64,000 bases of DNA from Xestospongia bergquistia (lineage: Eukaryota; Porifera; Demospongiae; Haplosclerida; Petrosiidae). The first letter of the stretch is position 1, and the number at the start of each line of letters is the position of its first letter. Under the pieces are notes generated by a model. That model had not been told where the DNA came from. It was given only the letters and a program-made list of their open reading frames with translations, and made no database searches. This document shows positions 12,132 through 23,956 of the stretch, one piece after another. The stretch is from contig OZ014418.1 of the NCBI GenBank assembly GCA_963965975.1, forward strand, positions 4,476,775 through 4,540,774. The letters are read 5' to 3'. Both the position numbers and the translations under genes were made by a program.

Positions 12132-12437
12132 TCAAAAAGTGAATCCTTCAATTGTTCCCAAGTCAATAGTCAATCTCAAACTAAACAAGACTAGTACATA
12201 GACTATACCACCTAGTATACCAAATGTTAGAGGAAGTACAATATGTAGTGTATTAGAACACTTGTAACAATCAGTACTACCTAAGACAACACTGTAGCCC
12301 TCCTTACATTCACCACATAACCATCCCATATGATTTTCTCTACACATAATGTCAAGTTGTGTTATATTGATAGTTGTGTTTGTTAGACAATATCCAGGAG
12401 GACAGCATTTAGTGTAATCAACAATGTTTCCATTATT
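12132..12437 (-). pseudogene. Cys-rich plus first membrane segment, duplicate fragment
   Basis: The minus strand encodes NNGNIVDYTKCC..GYCLTNTTINI, then GWLCGECKEGYSVVLG and TDCYKCSN. A hydrophobic span follows (LPLTFGILGGIVYVLVLF) and then LTIDLGTIEGFTF and a stop. It closely matches 13827-14130 of the long relic, at roughly 85-90% by eye. This copy keeps both cysteines in TDCYKCSN, which the long relic has lost. Only one exon-sized block is present, so it is a partial duplication. Confidence 0.7.
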
Positions 12438-12809
12438 CTAAAATAACACAAGTTTTAAGCTACTCAGTTGCAGTAACGTAATTTTTTGTTTGCAACTGTT
12501 GAACAATTTGTGTTTTGTGGTCTTCTATTATATGCATATACAACAACATTGACGTGAAACAACTGCTATTTCGAATTTAGAACGCATGACAATTTAATAC
12601 TTAGAACCTGAATAAACAATTTCTGTTGTCTATATATAGCACTAATTTGCATTTTTTTGATCGAAATTGAAGAAATAGCTTTTGTAAACTGAAAAGTCTG
12701 TTATTTTAAACAATAAATAAAGTAGATTAACACTTATCACACACCCATATGGACAAGTTACAATGTATTATAGCTATGTATAAAGTATATTTTATTATAT
12801 ATAATTGTG
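12438..12809. other. Spacer with a motif shared with 16.26 kb
   Basis: AT-rich. At 12729-12754 the sequence AACACTTATCACACACCC followed by GGAC recurs at 16261-16286, on the other side of the long membrane-protein relic. The two could mark the edges of a duplicated block. No gene is seen. Confidence 0.4.
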
Positions 12810-15490
12810 TTAATCATCTGATTTCCATTCTTCATAAATATTTGTATCCTCAAACCTTAGCAGTGGACAATCTTCAAAGCTTCTCCTTTCCACACTCTGC
12901 TTCATCAGGTTAGTCTTTATAATCAGTTGACAATGTTTTATGGACTTCCTCAAACAATGAAGATGACTCATTGATATATACATGTGATACATTAAGATGA
13001 GAAGATAAGTAATTGAGCAAAGAACAGTTTCTAGTGTTGTAACGATAGCATTAACTACAGTGTTATCTGATGATCTGTAAAAAAAAGATGTGATGAAATT
13101 AATCAACAGAAACCACAAGTCTAATGCATTTAATACCTTGTTCTTATGTGGGAAAACAATAGCTTGTACAATAGTAAATGAATTCAATATAAATATCAAC
13201 AGTAACAGTTGTAGAGTCATATTGCTACCTTGTAGAACAGCAATGACAATATAGATGAGAGAGAGAACAACCAACTTCACTCCAAACCAGTACCTTAGCT
13301 TCTTTTTATAAGGTTCATGAATAACATTAATAAATGGACAATAGTACTTAGCAATGAACGACTCCTCAACATCTTAACTCCAAACAATCCAACCAATGTA
13401 AAAGGTATGATGAAGAGTGATAGTATCCAATACTCACACATAATAGAACAATATGATAAGGACTCTGGTTATAACGAAGACTACCATCTTTAAACCAAAC
13501 CAGTAACTTACCAGTACTATTGGTACTATTAAAATGAATATGTGCTGGTGTGAGAACAATTAATGATATGGATAACAGATTTGAATATGAGATGTACACC
13601 AATGTTACAATTACTTATTCATAAGACCCAACAATGAGGTTAGCAATCCTAGTAGAAAATTGACTTAACTGAACAATGACAACAACTATTAACCCAAAAT
13701 AAATAGGGTAAAGGTACAACATAGCCAGTTCATTGAGATCATTTGCTATACACACTGGTATGTTCCATTGATATTTGAAAGAAGTTAACAAATATACAAT
13801 ATATTGTAAGCCAGCATTTGTGATAGCCAAAAAATGAATCCTTCAATTCTTCCCAAGTCAATAGTAAGTCTCAAACTAAACAACACTATTACATAGATGG
13901 TATACCACCTAGTATACCAAATGTAAGAGCAAGTACAGTATGTAGTGTATTAGAAAACTTATAACTATCAGTATTACCTAAGGCAACACTGTAGCCCTCC
14001 TTACATTCACCACATAGCCATCCCATACGATTTCCTCTACAAATAATGTCAGGTTGTGCTATATTAATAGTTGTGTTTGGTAGACAGTATCTATGAGGAC
14101 AGTGTTCAGCGTAACCAACAATGTTTCCACTATCAACAACCCTAAGCCATGATTGAGGTGGAATAAAAACAGATGTAGTACCAATATCACATTGTGTGAT
14201 ACCAAACTCTGTCAGAAATGAACTACACATACATGACTTGGCATTACTATTGTATACAAACAGGTTTTTGGAACCAATTTGATTGAAGATGTAGGAATAT
14301 ATCCCAAGACCTCAAAATGTAAATGCATTATATCATTTGTACTTTCTGAGGATATTGTATAATTTAATAGCGTACAACTGTTGCTGCAGACAGTTTGAAT
14401 TTGTTGCTCAATTGGTAACAGATATGTCATGTCAGATGTCCATGAATAATGCTTGTGTTTATGCCACCATTTTCCAAATTTGGTTAATCTGGCAAAAATT
14501 TGAGCATAAGTAGGAATCCCATTCAAATCAAATGCTCTCAAGCCAATTGTAATTGTTTTACCTGGATACACTTTGATCTGAACATCACTAGTTGAACCAT
14601 TGATGCTACAGTGTGTGTGCTCACGGCTACTGATGATATTTCTCCATTATCATTGGTGTCCTCTCCTTTGAAGTGCATCAATTTGCTATATAAGTCACTA
14701 GAATTGACTTCTTTTAAGTACAACTGTTGATGTTTATAAAGTGGAGAGACATAAATAGAATTTCCAGCACTGTTTTCTTTAAAATCATTTTGGCCTAAGT
14801 TGCAAAATATTTTTACTCACTACTTGAATAGCACAAAATGGGTATATATCATTACATGGTACTGAGTTTACATTTCCCTGTAAATTAATTTTGTTTAAGT
14901 GTACATATGTATCCAACACTTCAGTTTTGTTGTCCAAATTACTGAAATATGATATAAGTCCTGATCCACCACAACTTGGAAGAACATTTATAGAACACAG
15001 ACAAATTCCAGAAGAACTAATGTTGACATTAATAAGGGTTGTGTTTTTATTAGGATTAATTAGAAGAACAGCAAAGCCAAAATAATTGTTGATATCAATC
15101 CTAACCATAGTAATATTAGAGGAATAACTGATAAGTAAAGTTACTGGCTTATCCTCATGAAAGTAAAAAGCTGTATCATTAGGATAGAGGGTACTAGTTG
15201 ATGGCATTGGTCCTACATACTGTGTTATGTGTACATTTTCAATCAATAATCCAGTAACATTATAGAAACCAAAGCCAACAGATACATAACTATTATTATG
15301 ATGACTGCAAGTAATAGTTGCAGGAGTGTTTGATGTACTATATAAAGTAATATTTGATATGTTAGTAACCAGACAAAAGGAACTTGAAGACAGGATGTGA
15401 TGTATATCAGTAGAGAGGAGTAGCTGAGTGTCTGGTAGAAGAGAGCAATCTGGATCACAAAGATAACTATTTAGAGTATCTGATTCAGTT
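12810..15490 (-). pseudogene. Large multi-pass membrane protein with N-glycosylated ectodomain, damaged
   Basis: Read right to left. At 15490-14785 lies an open ectodomain segment full of N-x-S/T sites (NSYLCDPDCSLLPDTQ, NITLYSTSNT, NITMVRIDINNYFGF, ISSSGICLCSI). More ectodomain sits at 14723-14212 (two overlapping frames). At 14230-13889 is a Cys-rich block (GWLCGECKEGYSVALG) leading into the first membrane span. Further spans follow at 13830-13615 (YLYPIYFGLIVVVIVQLS), 13602-13366 and 13320-12810 (YWFGVKLVVLSLIYIVIAVL, then two more). The C-terminal cytoplasmic tail ends EEWKSDD. The layout matches a family expanded in sponges: a long beta-rich ectodomain, a Cys-rich stalk and roughly 6-8 membrane spans. 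Its function is unknown to me. Frame changes near 14700, 14560, 13890 and 13380 and a stop just before the first segment make this copy a pseudogene. TDSYKFSN has lost two cysteines kept in the neighbour copy. Confidence 0.72.
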
Positions 15491-16369
15491 AGAAAAACGT
15501 TGATAGAGAGTTACTTGTAAATTAAACACCAACATTAGTAGCCATAGCATATGTATGAGCCATTACTTGTCTGATCAGATAGGAATAGCTACATTTATAT
15601 ATGTTAACTTATAAATCAAGAACTTGTTTAAAAATCTTGTATTCCAATACATTGCAACATAACCATGTATGGCTAAGAGTGTATGCGTTAACAGCTATAT
15701 ACCAAAGGTTCATTTTGTTATAATGTTAGTTATAGCTATGATAACATTAATTTTAAAAAGAAAATGATGACAGTTTTTCATATGTAATTGTTTATTTTTG
15801 AAATTGATGAAGTAACTGCTTAGACTAGCACACTCTAAGAGTAACTATAAATGTTGTTCTTTTCGAATCATGCTCAGTAGGTGGATTATAGTAGGTTCGT
15901 TTATTTTATGTGTAATCAACTGCTATTTAAATTTGCATTAAATGATTATAATTAACAGTAATTATCCCAAGCAGTTAATTCATTGACTTTATGACCATCC
16001 ATATGATTAATGCATTAGCTGTGAAAAACAAAAAGATTGATATTGATCCCACCTCAACTATATTGGTAACAATAATATATCTGTGAATCATTCCTTTGCT
16101 GACTTAGTATGAATTAACAATGTCATGCACATTTAAAAATTTGGGTTTGAACAACTTGATAATCTAAATTGAAATTACAAATACAACATAAATATTTAGT
16201 AGCAGACCATAATATTATGTTGTATAGTCAAATCATTAAACGTTATTAAAAAAGAAAACTAACACTTATCACACACCCACAAGGACGTGATATAATGTAA
16301 TTATTTTAATAGAATGGTTATTGATCATCAAGAGAAGGAAGAATAAATAAAGAGAAAACTACAAGAAGC
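15491..16369. other. Intergenic, mostly featureless
   Basis: It holds a possible start region of the membrane protein (on the minus strand an ATG near 15565 followed by 13 codons and a stop). The AACACTTATCACACACCC motif is at 16261. A segment GTTCGTTTATTTTATGTGTA at about 15894 recurs near 16508. No coding exon is supported. Confidence 0.4.
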
Positions 16370-18165
16370 TAAGAGAAATATGAAGAAGGTAGGAGCCAAC
16401 ATGAAGATACCGTCAAGACTGCAGAGCACCATTGTCCTAAAATTGAGACTGAACGTTCTTCTGCTAGTAATGAAAACGAGAGAGAAAAGAAACTAACCAA
16501 AGTGAGTAGTTCGTTTATTTTATGTGTAATCTGTTAAGTTCACATCAGGTCATTGTTAAATTTGGGAGTTATAAGAGTTGATGAATAGTTTAATAGTGTT
16601 TTATACTTCTAGGTTTCTGTGTTTCCAAATATAACATTTGAGAAATGACAAGTCATCAGTGTTATTGTGAGGAGAAGAAAAAAAGTGTCATGCCTTCTCA
16701 TATCTACCATATTGTTAACTGATAAACACAGCCTATAGTTGTAGACTACCAGTGTCACTTCATTATTCATTTCTGTCATTTTTCTCCACTATCAGCTATT
16801 TTGGTAATTCTCTGGGATGCTCTAATGTAGATCTACATTGTCTTTATGAGATACTTTGAGAATACGATTTACAGCAATCTTTAGCAAAGTGAGACACCAA
16901 GTAGTACCACTGATATTGTTTATAATAATGGATATTGTATGCTCTTCTTTATGTTCTCGTTACTTGGACTGATAGCTGATGTGTGGACAGGGCGTTATAA
17001 GGTCATTATTGCTGGCATCATTTTGTGCTTTTTTGCTTGGACACTTTTTGGTTTAAGTTTTATTATAACAGCATATCGGCAAAATAATCCATTATTTTTT
17101 GTAATATACGTCTTTGGATCTTTGTAACTGGATATACTGGGTTTCAAGCAAACATTGTACAGTTCAATATTGATCAACTTGTGGGAGCTTCAGCTAATGA
17201 ATTAAGTGCTATCATATACTGGCATAGTATTAATGCGCCAGTCATATTGACTTTCTTTGAACTTCGACGATGTTCTTTTAATTTTTTTTTATACAATATC
17301 ATAACATCAGGGCTAACATTGTCTGTTGTATTAATAAGTCATTCATTTTTCAAACACTGGCTGGAAACTAATCCTCTCATTATCAATCCTATTAAGTTGA
17401 TTGCTAAAGTACTCAACTATGCCAGGAGAACAAGTATCCAAGGAATCGTAGTGCCTTAACCTACTAGGAGGAGGACTACCCTTCCTGACTAGACCTAGGC
17501 AAAGAAAAATATGGTGGACCTTTTACAGTAGAGGAAATAGAAAATGTCAAAACAGTGTATCACATTATTCCTCTGATGATTTGTATTGTTGGACTCAGTT
17601 GTGCTGATGAAGTATACTGGAGTATAATGAAGGGTCCTAATCCTAATAATTCATCTTTCAAATCTTGCTTCATTTCAAATAACACAATGAAGTTTGTAAC
17701 TCCATCCTTCTTATCTGTTAGTTCTTAATTTATCATTGTTTCAATAAATACATTCCCAGCATGTTGAAGAGAATAGGTCTGGGACTAGTCTTTACTTTGG
17801 CAACCACATTGTCTGATGTGGTCATATTTAAATACAAGAGGAATATCTTGTCATATTTCAATGATCTATTACTAATTCCTCAGATATTGTATGGTGTTAC
17901 AGTTGCACTGACGTTCCCAGCATGTTTGGAGTTTACAATAGCACAGTCTCCTATACAAATGATAGGGATGATGGTTGGAATGTGGTTTGCCTCTCTTGAA
18001 GTTAGCTATCTCATTAATATCAATACAAAATATCCTTATGGCTGTGATAACAATTCTGTCTGTCCTAATTTCTATTACAACATTACAAGGAGTGTTGTTA
18101 TCTTTATTATACTGTTTGTATTCATAGTACTAGCTAAATGGTACAAGTTATGTTCAAACTGTTGA
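16370..18165 (+). pseudogene. SLC15/POT-family peptide transporter pseudogene, copy 1
   Basis: This resembles the proton-coupled oligopeptide transporters (SLC15A4-like). A possible first exon (about 16370-16500) codes an acidic tail (EDTVKTAEHHC..NENEREKKLTK) and ends at GTGAGT. Later blocks give LFFMFSLLGLIADVWTGRYKVI at 16939-17127, a span containing the family LxADxxxGRYK motif of the loop after the first helices. After a frame change, NIDQLVGASANELSAIIYW follows (17160-17459). LGKEKYGGPFTVEEIENVKTV and a membrane span with CIVGLSCADEVYW come next (about 17490-17730). The last segment, 17761-18165, holds the final helices with SMLKRIGLGLVF, LEFTIAQSP and a C-terminal KWYKLCSNC. Stops and at least three frame changes separate the blocks. 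Whole helices between 17230 and 17340 are degraded. Confidence 0.75.
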
Positions 18166-18439
18166 TGAACACTATGAAAGATATGTGGACCAGGAAAAAG
18201 AATAAGAAAGACAAATGGGACTTTCTATGGACTGATACTTTGTTTTTAAAATTATCATAATTATTGGTAGACAAAAGTAGACCACACACATAAACAATTA
18301 ATAGTGTTTTGTAGTCAATTTATGTCTCATTATATCAAACAAAATGTACTGTTGTAAAGGTTGAAAAATGTTTGACAAAGTTAGATTGTGAACATCAATA
18401 TCATTTAAATAACTTATTTCATTGATTATACTAACTGAC

Positions 18440-19960
18440 ACTTTTGATTAGGTCTCTAGAGGGATAGGCATGTACACTCCAAATATCATGAATTTTCTTT
18501 CTGTTGAACCCATACTAAGTAAATGGACTCTGTAACTTTCCATATGACTTTCATTATGTGGCCATTTGGCATGCCATAATGAGGCATAGTAGTCAAGTAC
18601 ATTACACTCCATCAGTTTAGTATTTATAGAAAATCCCTGATTCAAATGAATCCTCTCCATGGTTCATTATCACCATATATGTGGCATTGATATAATTATA
18701 AGAACAATATATGGTTTGCAAATGAAATTACATTGATAGCCAAGAAAATTAGTAACATAAGGCAGAAAGAATATCCATAGCTCTTTATGAGCATCATCAT
18801 GTTGTCTTTCAGTGATACCAGTAGGAGGTACTTGATATATAGCAACAAGCAGTTATACCACCTACTTTAGAATTGTGATCTTCAATGACTTTAGGTCATT
18901 AGTTGTTGGTGATACATGAATGTCTTCTTTACTGGATCTTGCAAAAGGTGAGAGAGAGTCTTTCCATGGTTTCTATTCTGGTCCATAAGGAACTTCTAAA
19001 TGACTAATGTTATGAACCTGTGTTTTATTATGTGAACATAGTTAAGGTTTTGACTAACCTCTGACAACAATGACTCAAATTAATCTCCTTTGTTACATAA
19101 TACAGAATTTCATGACATCATATTCTGTTACAATCGTGTCAATTGTTAAGTTTTTTGGCAGTCTTAAATTAAAGCCTATACAATCCATAAGGTCGTCTAT
19201 AGTTGTAAAATAAATGTAACACAAGAAACAATTATTAATGTCAATCATATTAACTGTTTTAGCAGTAGCTGGTAGCTGTAAAATGTCAGTGAAAAGTTTA
19301 AATTAATAACAGTGTCAGACTTACTTTTCTGAGACAGCCAAGATGGTATAATATTTTGTTATAACGTATTTGCTTTGATGAAATAGAATTAACCAATTTA
19401 TTAACCTCAAGTGAATAGTATAATTTTGTAAAGCCTTTCAAAATCTAGCAGATATAGCAATTGTGAATAAACATTGGAAGGGTTTGTCATATATACATGG
19501 GTTGAGAAGTTGGATGACAAATACCCAAACATCCCCTGAAACTATTATATATAAAAGTGGATGCTTCAGCAATTACAAAGCAAAGCTGGTATCAATATCC
19601 CAACAGGGACCTTGTTGATTTTCATATATGTTGTGTTCGTATTAGGAAAATAAAGGCTTTATATCCATGAATATCTGAGAGTAAACAAAAGGAATAAATG
19701 CACAATCACTAAAATAACTAACTTTAAATTCAGTGTTGAATCATTTTGTTGGTCCAAGTTGTCTCATGCTTTCAAATGTATACAGAATCAGATGCACTTT
19801 AGATCTCTTCAAATACTCAGTCATACACTTAATGTTGAATGCATATCATGCTGACAAATCTATTGATATTCATCTGCTTTTACTTCCAGTGTCTATGTTA
19901 TTAATTACTTCATTAGAACTATAATTGTATAATCATAGTCACATGCATACAATCTTGTGA
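18440..19960 (-). pseudogene. Possible relic of the same membrane-protein ectodomain family
   Basis: Minus-strand text around 19130-19260 reads KTVNMIDINNCFLCYIYF, similar in pattern to SNITMVRIDINNYFGFAVL of the long relic. It is followed by IGFNLRLPKNLTIDTIV. Nearby pieces, such as PPTGITERQHDDAHKEL near 18800 and the open segment 18448-18660 (FSINTKLMECNVLDYYASL), look coding-like but I cannot assign them. Stops are frequent. The call rests on one short resemblance and could be wrong. Confidence 0.3.
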
Positions 19961-20138
19961 CAGAACACTAAACTTGTCTTGTCCACCTTTTCAGAAATTA
20001 ATTCCAGCTCATTGGCAAAACTGTATAAAAAAAATATATAGAATTAATAATATAAATAATTAATATACAAATAACATAATATGTATATATACTAAAGTAT
20101 CTAAGTCTGTTGAAGAGTGCTTGATATCGTTTAAGACA

Positions 20139-20226
20139 GAGAAATGTGCTAAATAGTACTTGTTTTCATAAATAGTACTTGTTTTCAGTGGCGACATGAA
20201 AACAAGTACTATTTAGCACATTTCTC
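20139..20226. repeat. Perfect 30-bp inverted repeat with an extra internal copy
   Basis: GAGAAATGTGCTAAATAGTA.. at 20139-20168 is an exact reverse complement of 20197-20226 (30 of 30). Between the arms, 20170-20187 repeats the last 18 bases of the left arm directly. Two nested stems are therefore possible, the inner one with a ~9-base loop. The flanks show no clear target duplication. Confidence 0.9.
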
Positions 20227-20374
20227 AAGGGACAAGACATAGTTAACACCTCGATGCTATATAACCAACCTGCAAACAGAGTAGTATTCAGCAGTCTGCA
20301 TAACGCGTGAAACTCGGAGTAACAGCAACAAAGCGAGAGTTCTGTTCCTTTGTCCTTCAATTCTGTTGTAATAT

Positions 20375-20434
20375 GTATATATATTATATATATATATATA
20401 TGTATGTGTGTATGTATGTGTATATATATATACA

Positions 20435-20516
<82 letters not shown>
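20375..20516. repeat. (TA)n, (TATG)n and (CATA)n microsatellite
   Basis: Alternating TA runs are followed by TATG/TGTA, then by about eight CATA units (near 20430-20463) and a long pure AT run to 20516. All open frames across it (Tyr/Ile/Cys/Met repeats) are products of the simple repeat and not genes. Confidence 0.95.
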
Positions 20517-20519
<3 letters not shown>

Positions 20520-20529
20520 TTATAGCAGC

Positions 20530-21895
20530 TGACATAGAAACATCTATAGCCTTAACCTTTAGCTCTACTTTAATGTCCTAAAATATCATCTTTGCCATAC
20601 TGGATTATCAGATTGAACTTATGCCGGAGTCTGAAGTTTATCTAAAAATATATAGTGTATTGTCATGAAACAGCATTGTCTATGTAACATGACCTCGAAT
20701 AAAAGACATGTATTCACAGTGTAAAAGCTATTGAATTCCCCATATTAGTCATACATCCTATGATCGACATTGATTCATGCCAATATTTGAGATGAAATTT
20801 CATATACTGTGATTACTTTTAGCATATCATTAATTTTTACTTAGCACATCTATAGGTCAGTGAGGTAGCTACTAATAACAAGACATTTAGTTCATTGTCA
20901 TAGCTTTAAGAATCTTTGTAATGTCTCATTAGTTAGGTAATATCCACTTACTATATATACATAATATAGTCTATTTTCTATTTGCACTTGAATTGTAAAA
21001 AGGTGTTGTTATGTTAACTACTATATTATGTTGTATGTGCATTAAAAATGATCCAAAGTATTAGTTAAATAAACCTATTATTGTGATAATTAATACAACA
21101 CACTTTAGTAAGTTGTCACATAAACTTTGACATTATATTTGAAAATATTGAGAATCTTTTCTATAGCCTTCTAGACTATCAATCTCACTAGTCACTGTTG
21201 AAAGTTTTAGTACAGTTCTATGGCAAGAGTGCAGCTGAGTATGCAGCTCTGTTCTCGTCACAACTAAGTTTAAGTAGAACTTGTATTTAAACGAAATCGA
21301 TACAGTTACGAACAAACAAAAATCAGAAATTGAACAAAGAACAAAGATCAAACTAAATGAACAAAGATAAGGACAATGAACAAGATAAGAACTATTACAG
21401 AAATCAGGAATGAGGGAAGTTTACACACACACTTTATTAATACTTAAATTATTCAAAGAAATTGTAGTTATAGACTTAAAGATAGACTAAATTACACAAA
21501 CACTTGTATCACATATAGAAAGGTTGACAGAAGTGGTTCATTATTACAAAACAGATTATATATGATGCATTATTATATACTATACATATAAATTATGTAC
21601 CAAAACTGTAAAAGCTAATTGATTGCAAATTGATTTAATTTTAAATACAGTGTATACAGGTGCATACTTATGAAAAATATCAACATATAATACTATTAAT
21701 TACTACTGTATTACGAAAGTGAAGGTGATGTAGCTAGACAAACAGTACTACATTAAGAAAAGCAACAGGTTATGCTTATTTTGAACAAAAATAAATTTGC
21801 AATTGCATCCTGTACATATAACTAGTGGTAATTATACTATTGAATATCAAATTTATCCCAATTATAGCTGTAAAGTACTTCATATATTTAAAGTG
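20530..21895. other. Intergenic, nothing recognised
   Basis: AT-rich sequence without coding motifs on either strand. The open stretch at 21133-21351 (minus) shows no domain. A short duplicate of sequence upstream of the first POT relic begins at about 21900. Confidence 0.45.
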
Positions 21896-22735
21896 TATAG
21901 TCTGTTAAGTTCATATCAGGTCATTGTTACAATTGGAAATTGTAAGAGTTGATGAATAGGACTTTATATTTTTAGGTTCCTGAAGTATAACATTGAGGTC
22001 ATAAGTCAAAATTCTTTAGTCACTTCTGTCATTTGTCTTCACAGTCATCTATTTTTGTAATTGTCTGGGATGTTTTAATGTATAACTACATTATATTTAT
22101 AAGATATTTTGGAGATACTATGTGCAGCAAACTCAGACATCAAATAGTGCCAGTAATACTACTTTTTAATAATGAATATGTTATGGGTTTTTTATGTTCT
22201 CATTACCTAGATAGATAGCTAACGTATGGACAGGATATTATAAGATCATTGTCACTGGCACCTTCTTGTGCTTTTTTGCTTGAACAATTTCTGGTGTGTG
22301 TTTTATTATTATCAGCGTATTGCCCCAATAATCCATTATTTTTGGTAATATATGCACTTGCATATCTTTGTACTGTAGTTGGATATGCTGGTTCTCATGC
22401 TAACATTGTTCAGTTCAATATTGATCAACTTGTAGGAGCTTCATCAGATGAACTAAGTTCTATCATATACTGGCAAAGTATTAATGGACAGTTATATTTT
22501 TGCTATATTTGAACTTGGATGTTCTTTTGACCTTTTCTTCTATTATCCTTTGTAACAATAGAAGTAACAGTCTCTGTGGTAATAATAACTCAGTCCATTT
22601 AAACATTGACTGGAAACTACTCCTCCTACTCAAGTTGTTGGCTAAAGTACTCAACTATGCTAGGAACCCAAAGAATTGCAGTGCCTTGACCTAAAGCACC
22701 TTGATCTACTGGGAGGAGTACTACCATACCAAATC
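21896..22735 (+). pseudogene. SLC15/POT-family transporter pseudogene, copy 2
   Basis: This is a second, more decayed copy of the transporter at 16.4-18.2 kb. The non-coding lead-in at 21900-22000 (TCTGTTAAGTTCATATCAGG) matches 16528-16600, so flanking intron sequence was copied as well. Coding blocks are a damaged IANVWTG..YYK (GRYK-motif region, about 22210-22240), VGYAGSHANIVQFNIDQLVGASSDELSSIIYWQS (22360-22490) and LKLLAKVLNYARNPKNCSALT to 22694. Each block sits in a different frame with stops between. The C-terminal half present in copy 1 is absent, so this copy is truncated. Confidence 0.7.
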
Positions 22736-23093
22736 ACTCATCATCAGCACTTTATATTAGATAATGTAAATAATGTACTTTATATCAGAGAAATTAAATT
22801 TATTTTAGCTCTTTTAATGTGTTTCCTGTACAGGAAACAACAGAAACCTTAATGTTAACTGCGATTACAGCATAATTAATTCTTGCATTACTCCTGCTCT
22901 GCTCTACTAAATGGCTTTTTGAAAGCCACCATTACAAGAAGTTGTACTGTTGCTGTTTACTAGAAAGGGACTGTGGCTGATTTGATAATATGTGTTGCAA
23001 ACTGCTCTATTAAGTATTCTTTAATTGAATATACTGAGACTTTATAAGACAGTATCTTTCATACTAAAAGCTCTTTCCTCCTCTCTCATGCAC
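22736..23093. other. Spacer, nothing recognised
   Basis: AT-rich sequence between the second transporter relic and the OSCP-like gene. No coding block is seen. Confidence 0.4.
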
Positions 23094-23613
23094 TCACTCT
23101 CGCTCTCTTTTTTTTCTCATCTTGTCTAATATGTCAGTTAAATCTTTGTCTCCATTTGTATGGACTCCAACTAAACCTTGTTCTCTGGCATTCGCAAGTT
23201 CATAATAGTATAATTTGTTGTTAAGCTGCATTCAAGTGTGACAACATGCACCTTTAATTAATATTATTATACCTTAGCAGTAGTCACAACACAGTTGACC
23301 TCTCCTCTATAAGCATTCATATTTGTACCAAAAGCTTTGATCACTCCAGAAACTTTGGTTAAACGATTATTTTCAGCTATTGCACCTGTAAAGTTATTAT
23401 GACAACACATAATATGTCACTGTGCATTAAGGACAACTAACCAAAGAGGTTCACAGTGAGATCAGAATACTTCTTCTCTTTTAAAACATCATCAAGAGCA
23501 GCTAAAGATGAGTAAGCATTAAAATAGCACTTATCTTAATTACTTACTTTGTTTCTGTTGTTTTCTGATGGTAAGGTTATTAATAAAACCAGAAAGAGCT
23601 TGTGAATCAGTTT
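23094..23613 (-). CDS. ATP5PO: ATP synthase OSCP subunit, partial, with unusual last exon
   Basis: OSCP links the F1 head to the peripheral stalk of mitochondrial ATP synthase. Minus-strand exons with GT..AG borders are 23613-23548, 23501-23442, 23385-23273 and 23225-23094. Phases match at every junction and no stop interrupts. The first three encode TDSQALSGFINNLTIRKQQ, then YSDLTVNLFGAIAENNRL and VIKAFGTNMNAYRGEVNCV, which fit the middle of OSCP (the LLAENGRL..F..M..HRGEV region). The last exon should continue with the C-terminal domain (LEATVDPSLIGG-type). Instead it codes 43 residues (YYYELANAREQGLVGVHT..LTDILDKM..) that do not look like OSCP. The 5' exons would lie at higher coordinates, where the satellite begins 340 bp away. 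It is either a truncated chimeric copy or a gene split by the satellite. Confidence 0.7.
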
Positions 23614-23956
23614 CTATAAAATTAAGAAATCCCTTAATTATAAAAACAATTGTATAAACCATTACATGTACATATACACTCTACATGTATTTCATTATAA
23701 ATTATACATTAGCAGTTATAATAAAAGTCGATATCGTTCTTTGGTTAAAAATCAAAATTTAATGACTAAAACAACAAATCACATATAACTTAATGTACTG
23801 TAAATTCTAAAATCATTGAGATACACTTTGATATTGATTGTCTCTAATTATCAATCCTGAAACAAAGGAGGTTATCCATTACTGAATATTGTGACAATGA
23901 CCAAACCAGAAGTCAGACTCCACATAGTCTCATACCCAGTCCTACAAACATCAAGA
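23614..23956. other. Spacer between OSCP-like exons and the satellite
   Basis: AT-rich sequence with no exon that I recognise on the minus strand. The satellite starts at about 23957 with an AACTAAATAAACTGC-type segment, without a visible target duplication. Confidence 0.45.

Noticed and set aside
20166..20532. Open frames rich in Tyr, Ile, Met, Cys and Thr
   Set aside because: They arise from the (TA)n and (CATA)n microsatellite on both strands and have no coding character.
21133..21351. 72-codon minus-strand open frame
   Set aside because: No recognisable domain, no neighbouring exons with splice logic, and composition like the surrounding intergenic DNA.
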